From Sphingopyxis sp. (GTDB lineage Bacteria > Pseudomonadota > Alphaproteobacteria > Sphingomonadales > Sphingomonadaceae): a stretch of 60,002 bases of DNA. The DNA is taken from the NCBI GenBank assembly GCA_016463225.1, contig JAEMRT010000023.1:1-60002 (forward strand). The letters are read 5' to 3'. Shown piece by piece: positions 48,593-57,553 of the stretch (positions are counted from its first letter, which is position 1; every line of letters begins with the position of its first letter). Below the pieces are notes generated by a model, which was given only the letters and a program-made list of their open reading frames with translations, was not told where the DNA came from and searched no databases. Position numbers and translations under genes: made by a program.

Positions 48593-51169
48593 ATGATCCT
48601 TCGCTCTTCCAACCTGCTTGCGTCCAGTCTGATTGCCCTCGCAGGGGCGCTTGTTGTTGCCAATCCCGCTTTTGCGCAGGCCGGCCCAGCCGATACCGAT
48701 GCCGTGATGCCGGCCAATGAGGGCGCGTCAGATAGCGCGACGATTCTCGTCACCGCCACCAAAACGACGCGTTCGTCGACCGAGATTCCGCAGGTCGAAA
48801 TTCAGAAGATTCTGCCCGGCGTGTCGCCGCTGAAGGCGATCCAGACGCTTCCCGGTGTACTGTACATCACCGCCGACCCTTGGGGTTACAACGAACAAAA
48901 TGCGCAAATCTTCATCCATGGATTTGCCGCAAATCAGCTTGGCTATACGATGGATGGCATCCCGCTGGGCGATCAGAGTTATGGCAATTATAATGGTTTG
49001 TCGCCCCAGCGCGCCGTGATTTCCGAGAATGTGAGCCGAGTCATCGTATCGACTGGCGCCGGCGATCTGGCCACCGCGTCGAACAGCAATCTTGGCGGTA
49101 CGGTCGAAACCTATTCGTCCGATCCGCTCGACCGCTTTGGCATTCAGGTCGGGCAGACGGTCGGCAGCTACGAGACCTCGCGCACCTTTGGCCGCTTCGA
49201 CAGCGGTGTGTTTGGCGGCGGCAATTCGCTCTATATCTCCGGTGCTCGCCAGCGCGCCCGCGCTTGGGATTTTAACGGCAAGCAAGGCGGATGGCAGGCG
49301 AATGCCAAATTTGTCCACGACAGCGACATTGGCAAGCTTACGCTTTATTTCGACTATAACGACATGACGCAGCCCAATGAGGACGCGACCGTATTCTTCA
49401 AGCCCTCCGCCGGAGGGACGGCTACCCCCGCCCAGCTTTTCACGCCCTATACCAAGCCGTTTTTCTATCCCGAACTCGACTTTTACCGCGCGAGCTATCT
49501 GAGCCCGCTCGGCAATTCCCCCGCGGCCGAGGGCAGCAATTATCGCAACTATTATTCGGACGCCCAGCGCACCGACTATCTTGCCTATGGCCGCTATGAT
49601 GCCCCGCTTGGCGATAATCTCACCTGGTCGACGACGGGCTACTTCCACCACAACGACGGCGCGGGCGTCGTCGCTGGCCCATTGGGCCAATCGATCACCA
49701 CCGCCCAGGCTTATCTTGATCCGGCCTATGCGACGCTTCCCACTAACTGCCGCTTTACCGCCAACAATAACGGCGTGCGTCCCTCGGCGTGCACCGCGCT
49801 GACCAATCAGCAAGCCGCGGCCGCCGGTGCCGCGCTCGTCGCCGCGACGGGCGGGTCGGGCCTGATTACCCGCACCACCGAATATCGTATCGACCGCTGG
49901 GGCATCATCTCCTCGTTCAGCGCCGAGATCGGCAACCATAGCATCGAACTGGGCGGCTGGTTCGAGCATAACAGCACGACGCAATGGCGCCGCTGGTACG
50001 CGGTCGACGTGAACAACCCGGGCCGGAGCACGCCCTATATTCGTCCGCTCGACGTCGCGCAGCCGCTGTTCACCCAATATCAGGGGGAGGCGCGGATCAA
50101 GCAGCTGCAACTGCACCTTCAGGACACCTGGCAGGTGACCGACAAGCTTCTGGTCCAGGCCGGTTTCAAGGCCAGCGCCCAATGGGCCGATGGTCGCTAC
50201 CCGGTGCAGCCGCGCGTGGGCTCGCTGGGCGGAACCACCGCGCTGCCGCAGGGCAAGATCAACACGAAGAAGTGGTTCCTGCCCGCCATCGGCGCGACCT
50301 ATGATTTTAACGGGCATGAAGAAATCTATTTCAACGTCCAGAAGAATATGCGGCAATATCAGGCCTATCTGGCCGGCGGCGGCGGGCCCTGGTTCACCGG
50401 TAGCCAAGCCGCCTTCGATGCCTTCGCCGATGAAGGCAAGCCCGAGACCAGCTGGACCTATGAAACGGGCCTGCGCATCCGGCGCGACCTCGGTGGCGAT
50501 ATCAGCCTCCAGGCGCAGATCAACTATTACCATGTCGAATTCAGCAACCGCCTGCTCGCCATTCCGACCAATCCGGGCGGCATTGCCGGCAGCGGCATCA
50601 CGGGCGGCACGTCCGCGCTGGTCAACGTCGGCGACGTGGAAACCGACGGCGTCGATGCCGCTTTCACCTTGCGCTTTGGCCGGGCCTTTTCGCTCTATAA
50701 CGCGACCTCCTACAATCTGTCGAAATATCAGAGCGATTATACGGCGACAGCGGTCGGTATCGGTGCTGCGACCGGCACCTGCATCGGCGGTTTTCTTGTC
50801 GTTGGCGGTGTCGTTCCGACCTGCGGCAAACAACTTCCCGGAACGCCGAAATGGATGAACAAGACGGTGGCATCGCTCGACGTCGATCCGGTCGAGCTGC
50901 AGCTTGTCGGCGATTATGTCGGCGGCCGGTTCAGCACTTTCACCAACGATGCGAGCGTTTCGTCCTACTTCCTCCTTTCGGCGCGTCTGGGGGTGAAGAT
51001 TCCGGAGAATCTCGTCCCGTTGCGCAAGGCGGAATTGTCATTGAACGTCACTAACCTCACCGACAAAAAGGGTGTCTCCACTCTCTCGATCGGCTCGGCA
51101 ACGAACAGCTATTCGGCTTATCCGATCGCGCCGCGGCAATGGTTCCTGACCTTCTCGGCCGCCTATTAA
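48593..51169 (+). CDS. TonB-dependent receptor
   Basis: An 858-residue outer-membrane receptor from ATG 48593, preceded by AGGGG; earlier in-frame starts lack ribosome sites. Signal peptide (ALVVANPAFAQ), TonB box-like TILVTATKT, plug segments (VSPLKAIQTLPGVLYITAD, IFIHGFAANQLGYTMDGIPLG) and a barrel ending in an aromatic residue (FSAAY). The plug is a distinct subtype from the other four receptors in the window. It is divergent from the FecR-like/CHAT operon and has no operon partner. Substrate unknown. Confidence 0.9.
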   Translation: MILRSSNLLASSLIALAGALVVANPAFAQAGPADTDAVMPANEGASDSATILVTATKTTRSSTEIPQVEIQKILPGVSPLKAIQTLPGVLYITADPWGYNEQNAQIFIHGFAANQLGYTMDGIPLGDQSYGNYNGLSPQRAVISENVSRVIVSTGAGDLATASNSNLGGTVETYSSDPLDRFGIQVGQTVGSYETSRTFGRFDSGVFGGGNSLYISGARQRARAWDFNGKQGGWQANAKFVHDSDIGKLTLYFDYNDMTQPNEDATVFFKPSAGGTATPAQLFTPYTKPFFYPELDFYRASYLSPLGNSPAAEGSNYRNYYSDAQRTDYLAYGRYDAPLGDNLTWSTTGYFHHNDGAGVVAGPLGQSITTAQAYLDPAYATLPTNCRFTANNNGVRPSACTALTNQQAAAAGAALVAATGGSGLITRTTEYRIDRWGIISSFSAEIGNHSIELGGWFEHNSTTQWRRWYAVDVNNPGRSTPYIRPLDVAQPLFTQYQGEARIKQLQLHLQDTWQVTDKLLVQAGFKASAQWADGRYPVQPRVGSLGGTTALPQGKINTKKWFLPAIGATYDFNGHEEIYFNVQKNMRQYQAYLAGGGGPWFTGSQAAFDAFADEGKPETSWTYETGLRIRRDLGGDISLQAQINYYHVEFSNRLLAIPTNPGGIAGSGITGGTSALVNVGDVETDGVDAAFTLRFGRAFSLYNATSYNLSKYQSDYTATAVGIGAATGTCIGGFLVVGGVVPTCGKQLPGTPKWMNKTVASLDVDPVELQLVGDYVGGRFSTFTNDASVSSYFLLSARLGVKIPENLVPLRKAELSLNVTNLTDKKGVSTLSIGSATNSYSAYPIAPRQWFLTFSAAY

Positions 51170-51601
51170 TCGACCGACGAGCGATGAACTGACGACATGC
51201 AGTGGGCGGGCTGTACCTGACACCCGTCCACTGCAGTCAGGATAGCCAATCCCATGGGGGTGACTGGCGATTTCCCGGCGACTACAACCCAAAACCGGTC
51301 AGCCCCGGATGCCCGTTTTTGACTATTGTGTCTTGGAGCAGCCAGTCCACAATCGGCCACAGCTCGCTTCGAAGGTCATATTATTGGTGCAACGCTGAGT
51401 GCCGTCTTCGACATTCGGGTAGGGCCCACTATGTTGCAAACGTGTCACAAAGTTGTCGAAAAATGCTCGGTCGGGCCAAATTCGCTTTACCTGCAGCCAT
51501 GGACGGATCATCGCCATCCGATCTTGGTTCCCCGACGCGAGGCAGAAAATGTACCTCGTGCGGCCCTTGATTCTGTCCCCAAAGCAGCAAGGAACTGCAT
51601 C
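51170..51601. other. Intergenic region between two TonB receptor genes, with stem-loop
   Basis: No gene supported. A 12-base stem (GCAGTGGGCGGG with CCCGTCCACTGC, one G-T-type mismatch, 51199-51234) lies 30 bases after the first receptor stop and probably acts as its transcript end, though without a T-run. The rest must carry the promoter of the next receptor; I see no strong consensus boxes. Confidence 0.45.
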
Positions 51602-54508
51602 GTGAAAAAAACCTATCTCCCCCGTTTGAATTTGACAGCCGCGCCCTTTGTGCTGGGTGCTGCGATGATTTCGATCCCGGCCTATGCTCAGAACGCCGAG
51701 GTTTCCGACGAAGCGGGCGCGGACACAATCGTCGTCACTGGCTCGCGTATCGCGCGCCCCGATCTTAGCTCGTCGGTCCCCGTTTCGGTCGTCACCCAGG
51801 AGCAAATCCAGCAGACCGGTGCCGCCAATATTCAGGACGTGCTGAACGAACTACCGTCCGTCGGCCAGAATATCAGCCGCACCTCGTCGAACTTCTCCAC
51901 CACCGGCAACGGCATCGCCACCGTCAACCTGCGTAACCTGGGTTCGGCCCGCACGCTGGTGCTCGTCAACGGCCGCCGCTTCGTGGCCGGCCTACCGGGC
52001 ACCTCGGTTGTCGACCTCAACACCATCCCGACCGACCTGATCAAGGATGTCCAGGTTGTGACGGGGGGCGCGTCGGCGGTTTATGGCTCGGAAGCGATCG
52101 CAGGCGTCGTCAACTTCATTCTCGACGACAAGTTCGAGGGCATCCGTTTCCATGGTCAGGGAACGATCAGCGACGAAGGCGATGCGGGCCGCTACCTGGC
52201 GAGCCTCACCGCCGGTACGTCCTTCGCAGACGGCCGCGGTCATATCGTTGTCAACGGAAGCTATGACCGTGACAATGGCTTGCGTTCGCGCAATCGTGGC
52301 TTTTCGGCCAACGATATTCCCAACCGCAGCTCGTTCGCAGCGCAGGGCCTTTTCAGCCCCGACAGCGGCTTCGCTCCTGGCGCCGGAACCTTTACCTATG
52401 GTCGCGACAACGCGCTGAAGGCCTATCAAGGCGCGAATATCGACGGTTACAACCGTAACCAGGATCGCTACCTCGGCGTTCCCGTCGAGCGTTATCTCGT
52501 CACCGGTCTCGGCAGCTATGAACTGTCGGAAAATGCGACGCTGTTTTTCGAAGGCAGCTATGCCAAGAGCAAGTCGCGGTCGAGCCTCGAACCGCAGGCG
52601 GTGGCCAATACTGACCTCGTCAATGCTGACGGTACGGGCTACGCGGGCATTCCGCTCAGCAATCCGTTCGTGCCCCAGGCGATCCGTGACTATGTGACGA
52701 CGATGGCGCCGATCCTCAACAACGATGCGGATCCCGACAACGATATTAGCACCACCGACCTGCCTTTCCGTCGCCGCTCGAACGATATTTTCGATCGCAG
52801 CAACAAGAATGATCGTGAGACCTGGCGCGCCGTCGCCGGCCTGCGCGGCAGCTTCGCCGACAAGTTCAACTATGAACTTTACTACGGCCACGGCGAAACC
52901 AAGGATTACACCCGCTCGGGCACGATCTTCGGTCCGCAATATGTCAACGCCCTCAACGCGGTTGCGGGCCCGAATGGTCCCGTTTGCAGCATCAACGTCG
53001 ATGCCGACCCGACCAACAACGACGCCGCCTGCGTTCCGATCAACATCTTCGGCTTCAACACGGTTTCGGCCGCTGCCGCGGATTATGTGACCCGGGGCGG
53101 CCAGCTTTCGGAATATCGCGCCAAGGTGAAGCAGGACGTCTTCTCGGCGTCGGTTTCGGGCGAAGTGTTCGAACTTCCGGGCGGCGCTCTGAGCATCGCG
53201 ACGGGCTTCGAATATCGCCGCGAGCGGAGCAGCGAAGATTTCGACGAGGCGACCAACCTCGGCCAGACGCTTGGCAACCTGCTGACCGACACCCGCGGCA
53301 AATATAATGTAAAGGAAGGCTTCCTCGAAGTCGTTGCGCCGATCCTGTCGGAGCGTCCCTTCTTCCATTATCTTGGCCTCGAAGGTGCCGTTCGCTATTC
53401 CGACTATTCGACGGTCGGCGGCGTGTGGAGCTGGAAGGCCGGCGGCGAATGGGCGCCGATCCCCGACATCCGTTTCCGCGGTATCTATTCGGAAGCGACC
53501 CGGGCACCGAATATTTCGGAACTCTTCTCCGCACAGAGCGAAACCTTCCCGGCCATTATCGATCCCTGCGACCAGCGCGAAGGCGAGGGTGACGGTGCAC
53601 CGATTACGCTGCCGAGAGGCAGCTTGTCGGCGGCTTGTCTGGCCAACCCCGCGATCGCGGCGGCAGCAAATGCAGGCGGCTTTGTTTATTCGACGGCGCA
53701 GATTCAGACGATCAACGGCTTCCTTGGTGGTAACCCGAACCTGAATGAGGAAACCGCAAAGACCCTGACGCTCGGTGCGGTGTTCCAGCCGCGCTTTGTC
53801 CGGGGGCTTAGCCTGACGGTCGATTACTACCGGATCAAGCTGGAGAACGCGATTGGCATCATCGGTCAGCAGACGTCGCTCGACGAGTGCATGACCGGCA
53901 GTGCTGACGACCTGTTCTGCGACAACATCACCCGCGACGCGACGGGCCGGGTCACGCAGGTTGACGCCTTCAACCTGAATACCGGTTCGTTCCTGGTTTC
54001 GGGCATCGATACGCAGGTCAAGTATAGCACGACCTTCGGCGAAAGCGGCCGGTTCGACCTTGCAGCGTTCTGGACCCACCTGCTGAAGCAGCAGCAGACG
54101 TCCTTTCCGGGCGGCCCGACGCAAAAGGAAGTCGGCCAGCTCGATTGCTACAGCTGTGGCCGCCTCGGCACGGGTTTCCGTGACAAGGTCAATGTGTCGG
54201 CCACGGTGGGCTGGGACAATGTGTCGCTCAACTGGCGCGTGAACTACCTGTCGTCGGTCGTCGACGATATCACGGATCCCAATGCAACGCGCACCGGCGC
54301 CTACTGGTACCATGATGCGCAGCTGCGCTTCGGCATCGACGACAAGAAGAAGTATGAATTCTACATCGGCGTCGACAATGTGTTCGACAAGAAGCCGCCG
54401 GTGTTCGGCGACACGAACCCCGTGACCTTCCCGGGCGCGCAGACTTCAGCAACGACGTACGATCTTTATGGTCGTTTGATCTATGCTGGCGTGGATTTCC
54501 GCTTCTAA
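51602..54508 (+). CDS. TonB-dependent receptor, GSRIAR subtype
   Basis: A 968-residue receptor. The best start is GTG 51602 (AAGGAA upstream, then VKKTYLPRLNL and a signal peptide ending AYAQ). An in-frame extension to 51326 has no signal-peptide sense. The plug contains TIVVTGSRIARPDL, TVNLRNLGSARTLVLVNGRR and GGASAVYGSEAIAGVVNF; the barrel ends in Phe (VDFRF). This is the same plug subtype as the STN receptor at 28610-31795, but with no STN domain. It is followed by a strong terminator and converges on a dipeptidase-like gene. Substrate unknown, peptide uptake plausible. Confidence 0.9.
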   Translation: MKKTYLPRLNLTAAPFVLGAAMISIPAYAQNAEVSDEAGADTIVVTGSRIARPDLSSSVPVSVVTQEQIQQTGAANIQDVLNELPSVGQNISRTSSNFSTTGNGIATVNLRNLGSARTLVLVNGRRFVAGLPGTSVVDLNTIPTDLIKDVQVVTGGASAVYGSEAIAGVVNFILDDKFEGIRFHGQGTISDEGDAGRYLASLTAGTSFADGRGHIVVNGSYDRDNGLRSRNRGFSANDIPNRSSFAAQGLFSPDSGFAPGAGTFTYGRDNALKAYQGANIDGYNRNQDRYLGVPVERYLVTGLGSYELSENATLFFEGSYAKSKSRSSLEPQAVANTDLVNADGTGYAGIPLSNPFVPQAIRDYVTTMAPILNNDADPDNDISTTDLPFRRRSNDIFDRSNKNDRETWRAVAGLRGSFADKFNYELYYGHGETKDYTRSGTIFGPQYVNALNAVAGPNGPVCSINVDADPTNNDAACVPINIFGFNTVSAAAADYVTRGGQLSEYRAKVKQDVFSASVSGEVFELPGGALSIATGFEYRRERSSEDFDEATNLGQTLGNLLTDTRGKYNVKEGFLEVVAPILSERPFFHYLGLEGAVRYSDYSTVGGVWSWKAGGEWAPIPDIRFRGIYSEATRAPNISELFSAQSETFPAIIDPCDQREGEGDGAPITLPRGSLSAACLANPAIAAAANAGGFVYSTAQIQTINGFLGGNPNLNEETAKTLTLGAVFQPRFVRGLSLTVDYYRIKLENAIGIIGQQTSLDECMTGSADDLFCDNITRDATGRVTQVDAFNLNTGSFLVSGIDTQVKYSTTFGESGRFDLAAFWTHLLKQQQTSFPGGPTQKEVGQLDCYSCGRLGTGFRDKVNVSATVGWDNVSLNWRVNYLSSVVDDITDPNATRTGAYWYHDAQLRFGIDDKKKYEFYIGVDNVFDKKPPVFGDTNPVTFPGAQTSATTYDLYGRLIYAGVDFRF

Positions 54509-54548
54509 AGACAGCGGAACCCGGTTCGCCGGGGTTCGGAAACGAGAG

Positions 54549-54577
54549 GGGGCGGTCCGTGCGGGCCGCCCCTTTTT
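54549..54577 (+). terminator. Rho-independent terminator after the TonB receptor
   Basis: GGGGCGGTCC pairs with GGGCCGCCCC (one G-U) across a four-base loop and is followed by five T. It lies 40 bases past the receptor stop and just before the end of the converging dipeptidase-like gene. A second hairpin (GAACCC/GGGTTC, near 54518-54537) precedes it. Confidence 0.9.
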
Positions 54578-54585
54578 CTTTGACC

Positions 54586-55704
54586 TCAGCCCAGCACGTC
54601 GGTGAGCACGCGCCGCCAGTTGCCGCCCATGACCCGGTCGACATCACGCGAGCGAAAACCCGCTTTGTCCAGCGCGGCAGCAATCGTCGCCATGCGGTTG
54701 ATATTGTTCAGTTCCGGAATGACGACATGTTCCGGCGTCCAGTCGAATCCGGCGATCTTCTGTTCGCGCATCGCCTGCCACCAGGGCAGATATTCCTTCA
54801 CGCCTTCGCCGTTGTCGTTGTTCAGCGCCACCAGATTGCTCTGTCCCGCCATCGGGAAGTCGTTCGAGATGCCGACCGCCTCGATGCCCGCTATGTTGGC
54901 GACGTGGCGTATCTGCGCGACCAGATGATCGACCGTCGGCACCCGTTCGCGCGTCAGCCAGAAGCTCATCATGAATATTCCCATCATTCCGCCCTTATCG
55001 GCGATCGCCTTGATGACGGTATCGGAGGCGCAGCGCGGATGATCGACGATGGCCTTGCAAGCCCCGTGCGACAGCAGGATCGGGGTCGTGCTGCGGCGCG
55101 CTGCGTCGAGCATCGTCGGCTCCGATCCATGCGAGACGTCGGGGACAAGGCCGACGCGGTTCATCTCGGCCAGTCCCTCGATGCCGAGCGGGGTCAGCCC
55201 GCTCCATTCGCGTTCGAGTGCGCCACCGGCGAAAAGATTGTCGTTGTGATGGGTGAATTGCAGAACGCGCAGGCCGCGGCGATGGAAGTCCGCGATACGT
55301 GTCAGGTCGGTGCCGACGGGTTCGCACGACTGGAACTGAAGGAAGGTGGCGCAGCCCGGACGTGACCCGATATCCGAACCCTTGCGCGCAACGAACACCT
55401 CCGGCTTGTTCGCGAGCTTCGCCACCGTGGCATCCAGCGCGGCGCTGCATTTCTCAAATGTTCGCAGATAGCGGGGGACATTATCCTTGTCGCGAACCTC
55501 CTCGATTTCCGAAATGTCGCAGATCATTCCGCCGAGGCCCGCGGCTTTGATTTCGCGAAGACCCTCGGGCAGGAAGCTCAGGCCATCCATATACAATCGA
55601 TGCTTTTCGGCGACCGTCGCGCTTGATGCACTCCAGGCCGTCAATGCCGCGCTCCCGGACAGGAATGACCTTCGGTTCATCACTACGGGGCGGCGTAAGA
55701 TCAT
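54586..55704 (-). CDS. Membrane dipeptidase relative, Tat signal, decayed metal site
   Basis: A 372-residue protein from ATG 55704, chosen because AGGAG lies seven bases upstream; an internal ATG (55680) has none. The N-terminus NRRSFLSGSAALTAW is a good twin-arginine signal. The renal-dipeptidase fold is clear (VPDVSHGSEPTMLDAARR, LLSHGACKAIVDHPR, VMGGNWRRVL). H192 and H213 remain, but the HxD signature reads DGLSF, the bridging Glu is Gln, and the family GxDxDG segment reads GISNDF. With most ligands lost, dinuclear zinc catalysis is doubtful. The gene converges on a TonB receptor gene. Confidence 0.75.
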   Translation of the reverse strand: MILRRPVVMNRRSFLSGSAALTAWSASSATVAEKHRLYMDGLSFLPEGLREIKAAGLGGMICDISEIEEVRDKDNVPRYLRTFEKCSAALDATVAKLANKPEVFVARKGSDIGSRPGCATFLQFQSCEPVGTDLTRIADFHRRGLRVLQFTHHNDNLFAGGALEREWSGLTPLGIEGLAEMNRVGLVPDVSHGSEPTMLDAARRSTTPILLSHGACKAIVDHPRCASDTVIKAIADKGGMMGIFMMSFWLTRERVPTVDHLVAQIRHVANIAGIEAVGISNDFPMAGQSNLVALNNDNGEGVKEYLPWWQAMREQKIAGFDWTPEHVVIPELNNINRMATIAAALDKAGFRSRDVDRVMGGNWRRVLTDVLG

Positions 55705-56258
55705 TTATTTGCTCCTGTGTGGCTATCGTCGTTTCTGTAGGGATGGAGGATGGTAAAACACCAGAGCTTTTGGGAGAGTGCGCGCGCTGTTTGTCTGGGT
55801 GGTCCCATCCTGTCGGAGCCGGTCCGCTTTGCGACAACTGAAGCTGGCGTTCGATTCCGCGCTTCGGCGGACTTTGACTATCGACGGCCCCGCGTAGCGT
55901 GAACGGGCAGTCGACCTCGGTCAACATGGCATGCTCTTCCTTGTTGACCGGCATGACGCGACATTCGCCTTCGCGTTAATGCAGACCGTCGGCAACCGGC
56001 CAGTTTCGGCAATTTTCGATGGAAGAGATGCAACTCACTACCACTGAATAAGGGTAAGACCTGCAGATCATTCTGACACAGAAATGTTACGTCGCATTCG
56101 AGTATTCCGAGGCTTCGCTGCTAAGTTACAGATAACAATGTATTATTTAGAAAAATTATAGTCAGGCCCGCTGATTCTGCTACACAAAACTGGTCACAGT
56201 GCCGCCGGAAAAGTTTCGCAACCGATGGCAAATATTGGGCGAAGATACTGAAAAGAAA
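55705..56258. other. Long intergenic region next to tRNA-Lys
   Basis: About 550 bases without a convincing gene. A minus-strand frame to about 55954 overlaps the dipeptidase start and resembles nothing known to me. The part from about 56080 to 56200 is clearly more AT-rich than the surroundings. CCCGCTGATT at 56167-56176 repeats part of the tRNA anticodon arm (56289-56298). The region lies just past the tRNA 3' end, the usual side for integration scars, but no integrase remnant was seen. Confidence 0.4.
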
Positions 56259-56334
<76 letters not shown>

Positions 56335-56446
56335 ACTGCCGGTTTTCGGCGCGCTTTGCGGCGGCGAGTTGTCCTCTTTGCTGCGAAGCGAGCGGCCCGC
56401 TATCATGCCAATCGGGGGAAGGCAATGGCTGGCGCGAAGATTTTTC

Positions 56447-57553
56447 TCAATGAAAGCGGCGCGTCCCGGTTTTGCTGTCGTTTTCGATCGCCAGCACGAT
56501 GCCGACACAGGTCATGATCGTCAGCATCGACGACCCGCCATAGGAAAACAGCGGCAGCGGGATGCCGACCACGGGCGCCAGCCCCATCACCATCATCAGG
56601 TTGATCGCGATGTAGAAGAATATCGTCATGGTCAGACCCGCCGCAGTCAGCTGGCCAAAGCGGGTGCGCGCTTTCAGCGCGACGCGGGTCGACCAGCGCA
56701 GCAGCAGGAAGAAGGCAAAGAGCAGCGCCAGCCCGCCGATCAGCCCCCATTCCTCGGCCATGGTGGCAAAGATGAAGTCGGTATGGCCTTCGGGCAGATA
56801 GTCGAGGTGGCTTTGCGACCCGTTGAGGAAGCCCTTGCCGCCGATGCCGCCCGATCCGATCGCGATTTTCGACTGGCTGATATGGTAACCGGCGCCGAGC
56901 GGGTCGCTTTCGGGATCGAGAAAGATCAGCACGCGCTTTTGCTGATAATCATGGAGGAAGGAGAACAGGACGGGCAGCGCAGCCGCCCCCGCGATCGCGG
57001 TGCTGCCAAACCACCAGAGGGGCAGGCCGGCGGCGAACATCACCACCACCCCGCCGATACAGATCGACAGTGCGGTGCCAAGGTCGGGTTGCAGCATGAC
57101 GAGCGCCGCAGGCAGGCCGATCATGATCAGCGCCGGCCACAAGGCGGTCCAGCTGCGTGTGTTGCCGGGCGGCAATTGCGCATAGAAGCGCGCCAGCGCG
57201 ACGACGATCGTCACCTTCATCAGTTCGGAGGGCTGGAGGTTCATGAACCCGAGGTTGAGCCAGCGCTGACTGCCGCCGCCGACAAAGCCGAGCAGTTCGA
57301 CCGCCATCAGCAGGATCAGCACGCCGATGTAGGCGATATAGGAGAAATCCTCGAAAATCCGGATCGGAAAGCGCCCGAGGACCATTGCCACGGTCAGAAA
57401 GACGAGGAAGCGTACGCCCTGCTGCCACGCCCAGGGCGACCAGTTGCCGCCCGCCGCCGAATACAGGACGAGCAGGCCGAAACCGGTGATCGCGCTGAGC
57501 ACCGCGATCAGTTTCCACGGGATGCGCTGGATGGCGGGTGGCACGACGATCAT
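56447..57553 (-). CDS. rodA: RodA peptidoglycan polymerase
   Basis: A 368-residue SEDS-family membrane protein from ATG 57553, which overlaps the mrdA stop by four bases; a frame extending to 57598 would lie inside mrdA. It has about ten helices and the family segments FGFMNLQPSELMK-type (NLGFMNLQPSELMKV), LQPDLGTA and GIPLPLFSYGGSS. It polymerises glycan strands from lipid II together with PBP2 during rod elongation. The last two genes upstream in the same operon encode its partners. Confidence 0.95.
   Translation of the reverse strand: MIVVPPAIQRIPWKLIAVLSAITGFGLLVLYSAAGGNWSPWAWQQGVRFLVFLTVAMVLGRFPIRIFEDFSYIAYIGVLILLMAVELLGFVGGGSQRWLNLGFMNLQPSELMKVTIVVALARFYAQLPPGNTRSWTALWPALIMIGLPAALVMLQPDLGTALSICIGGVVVMFAAGLPLWWFGSTAIAGAAALPVLFSFLHDYQQKRVLIFLDPESDPLGAGYHISQSKIAIGSGGIGGKGFLNGSQSHLDYLPEGHTDFIFATMAEEWGLIGGLALLFAFFLLLRWSTRVALKARTRFGQLTAAGLTMTIFFYIAINLMMVMGLAPVVGIPLPLFSYGGSSMLTIMTCVGIVLAIENDSKTGTRRFH

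Noticed and set aside
51992..54313. A 773-codon open frame on the minus strand
   Set aside because: Antisense to a TonB receptor with normal domain order; no start context or domain.
55481..55954. 157-codon minus-strand frame upstream of the dipeptidase relative
   Set aside because: It overlaps the well-supported dipeptidase start in another frame and its product matches no family I know.
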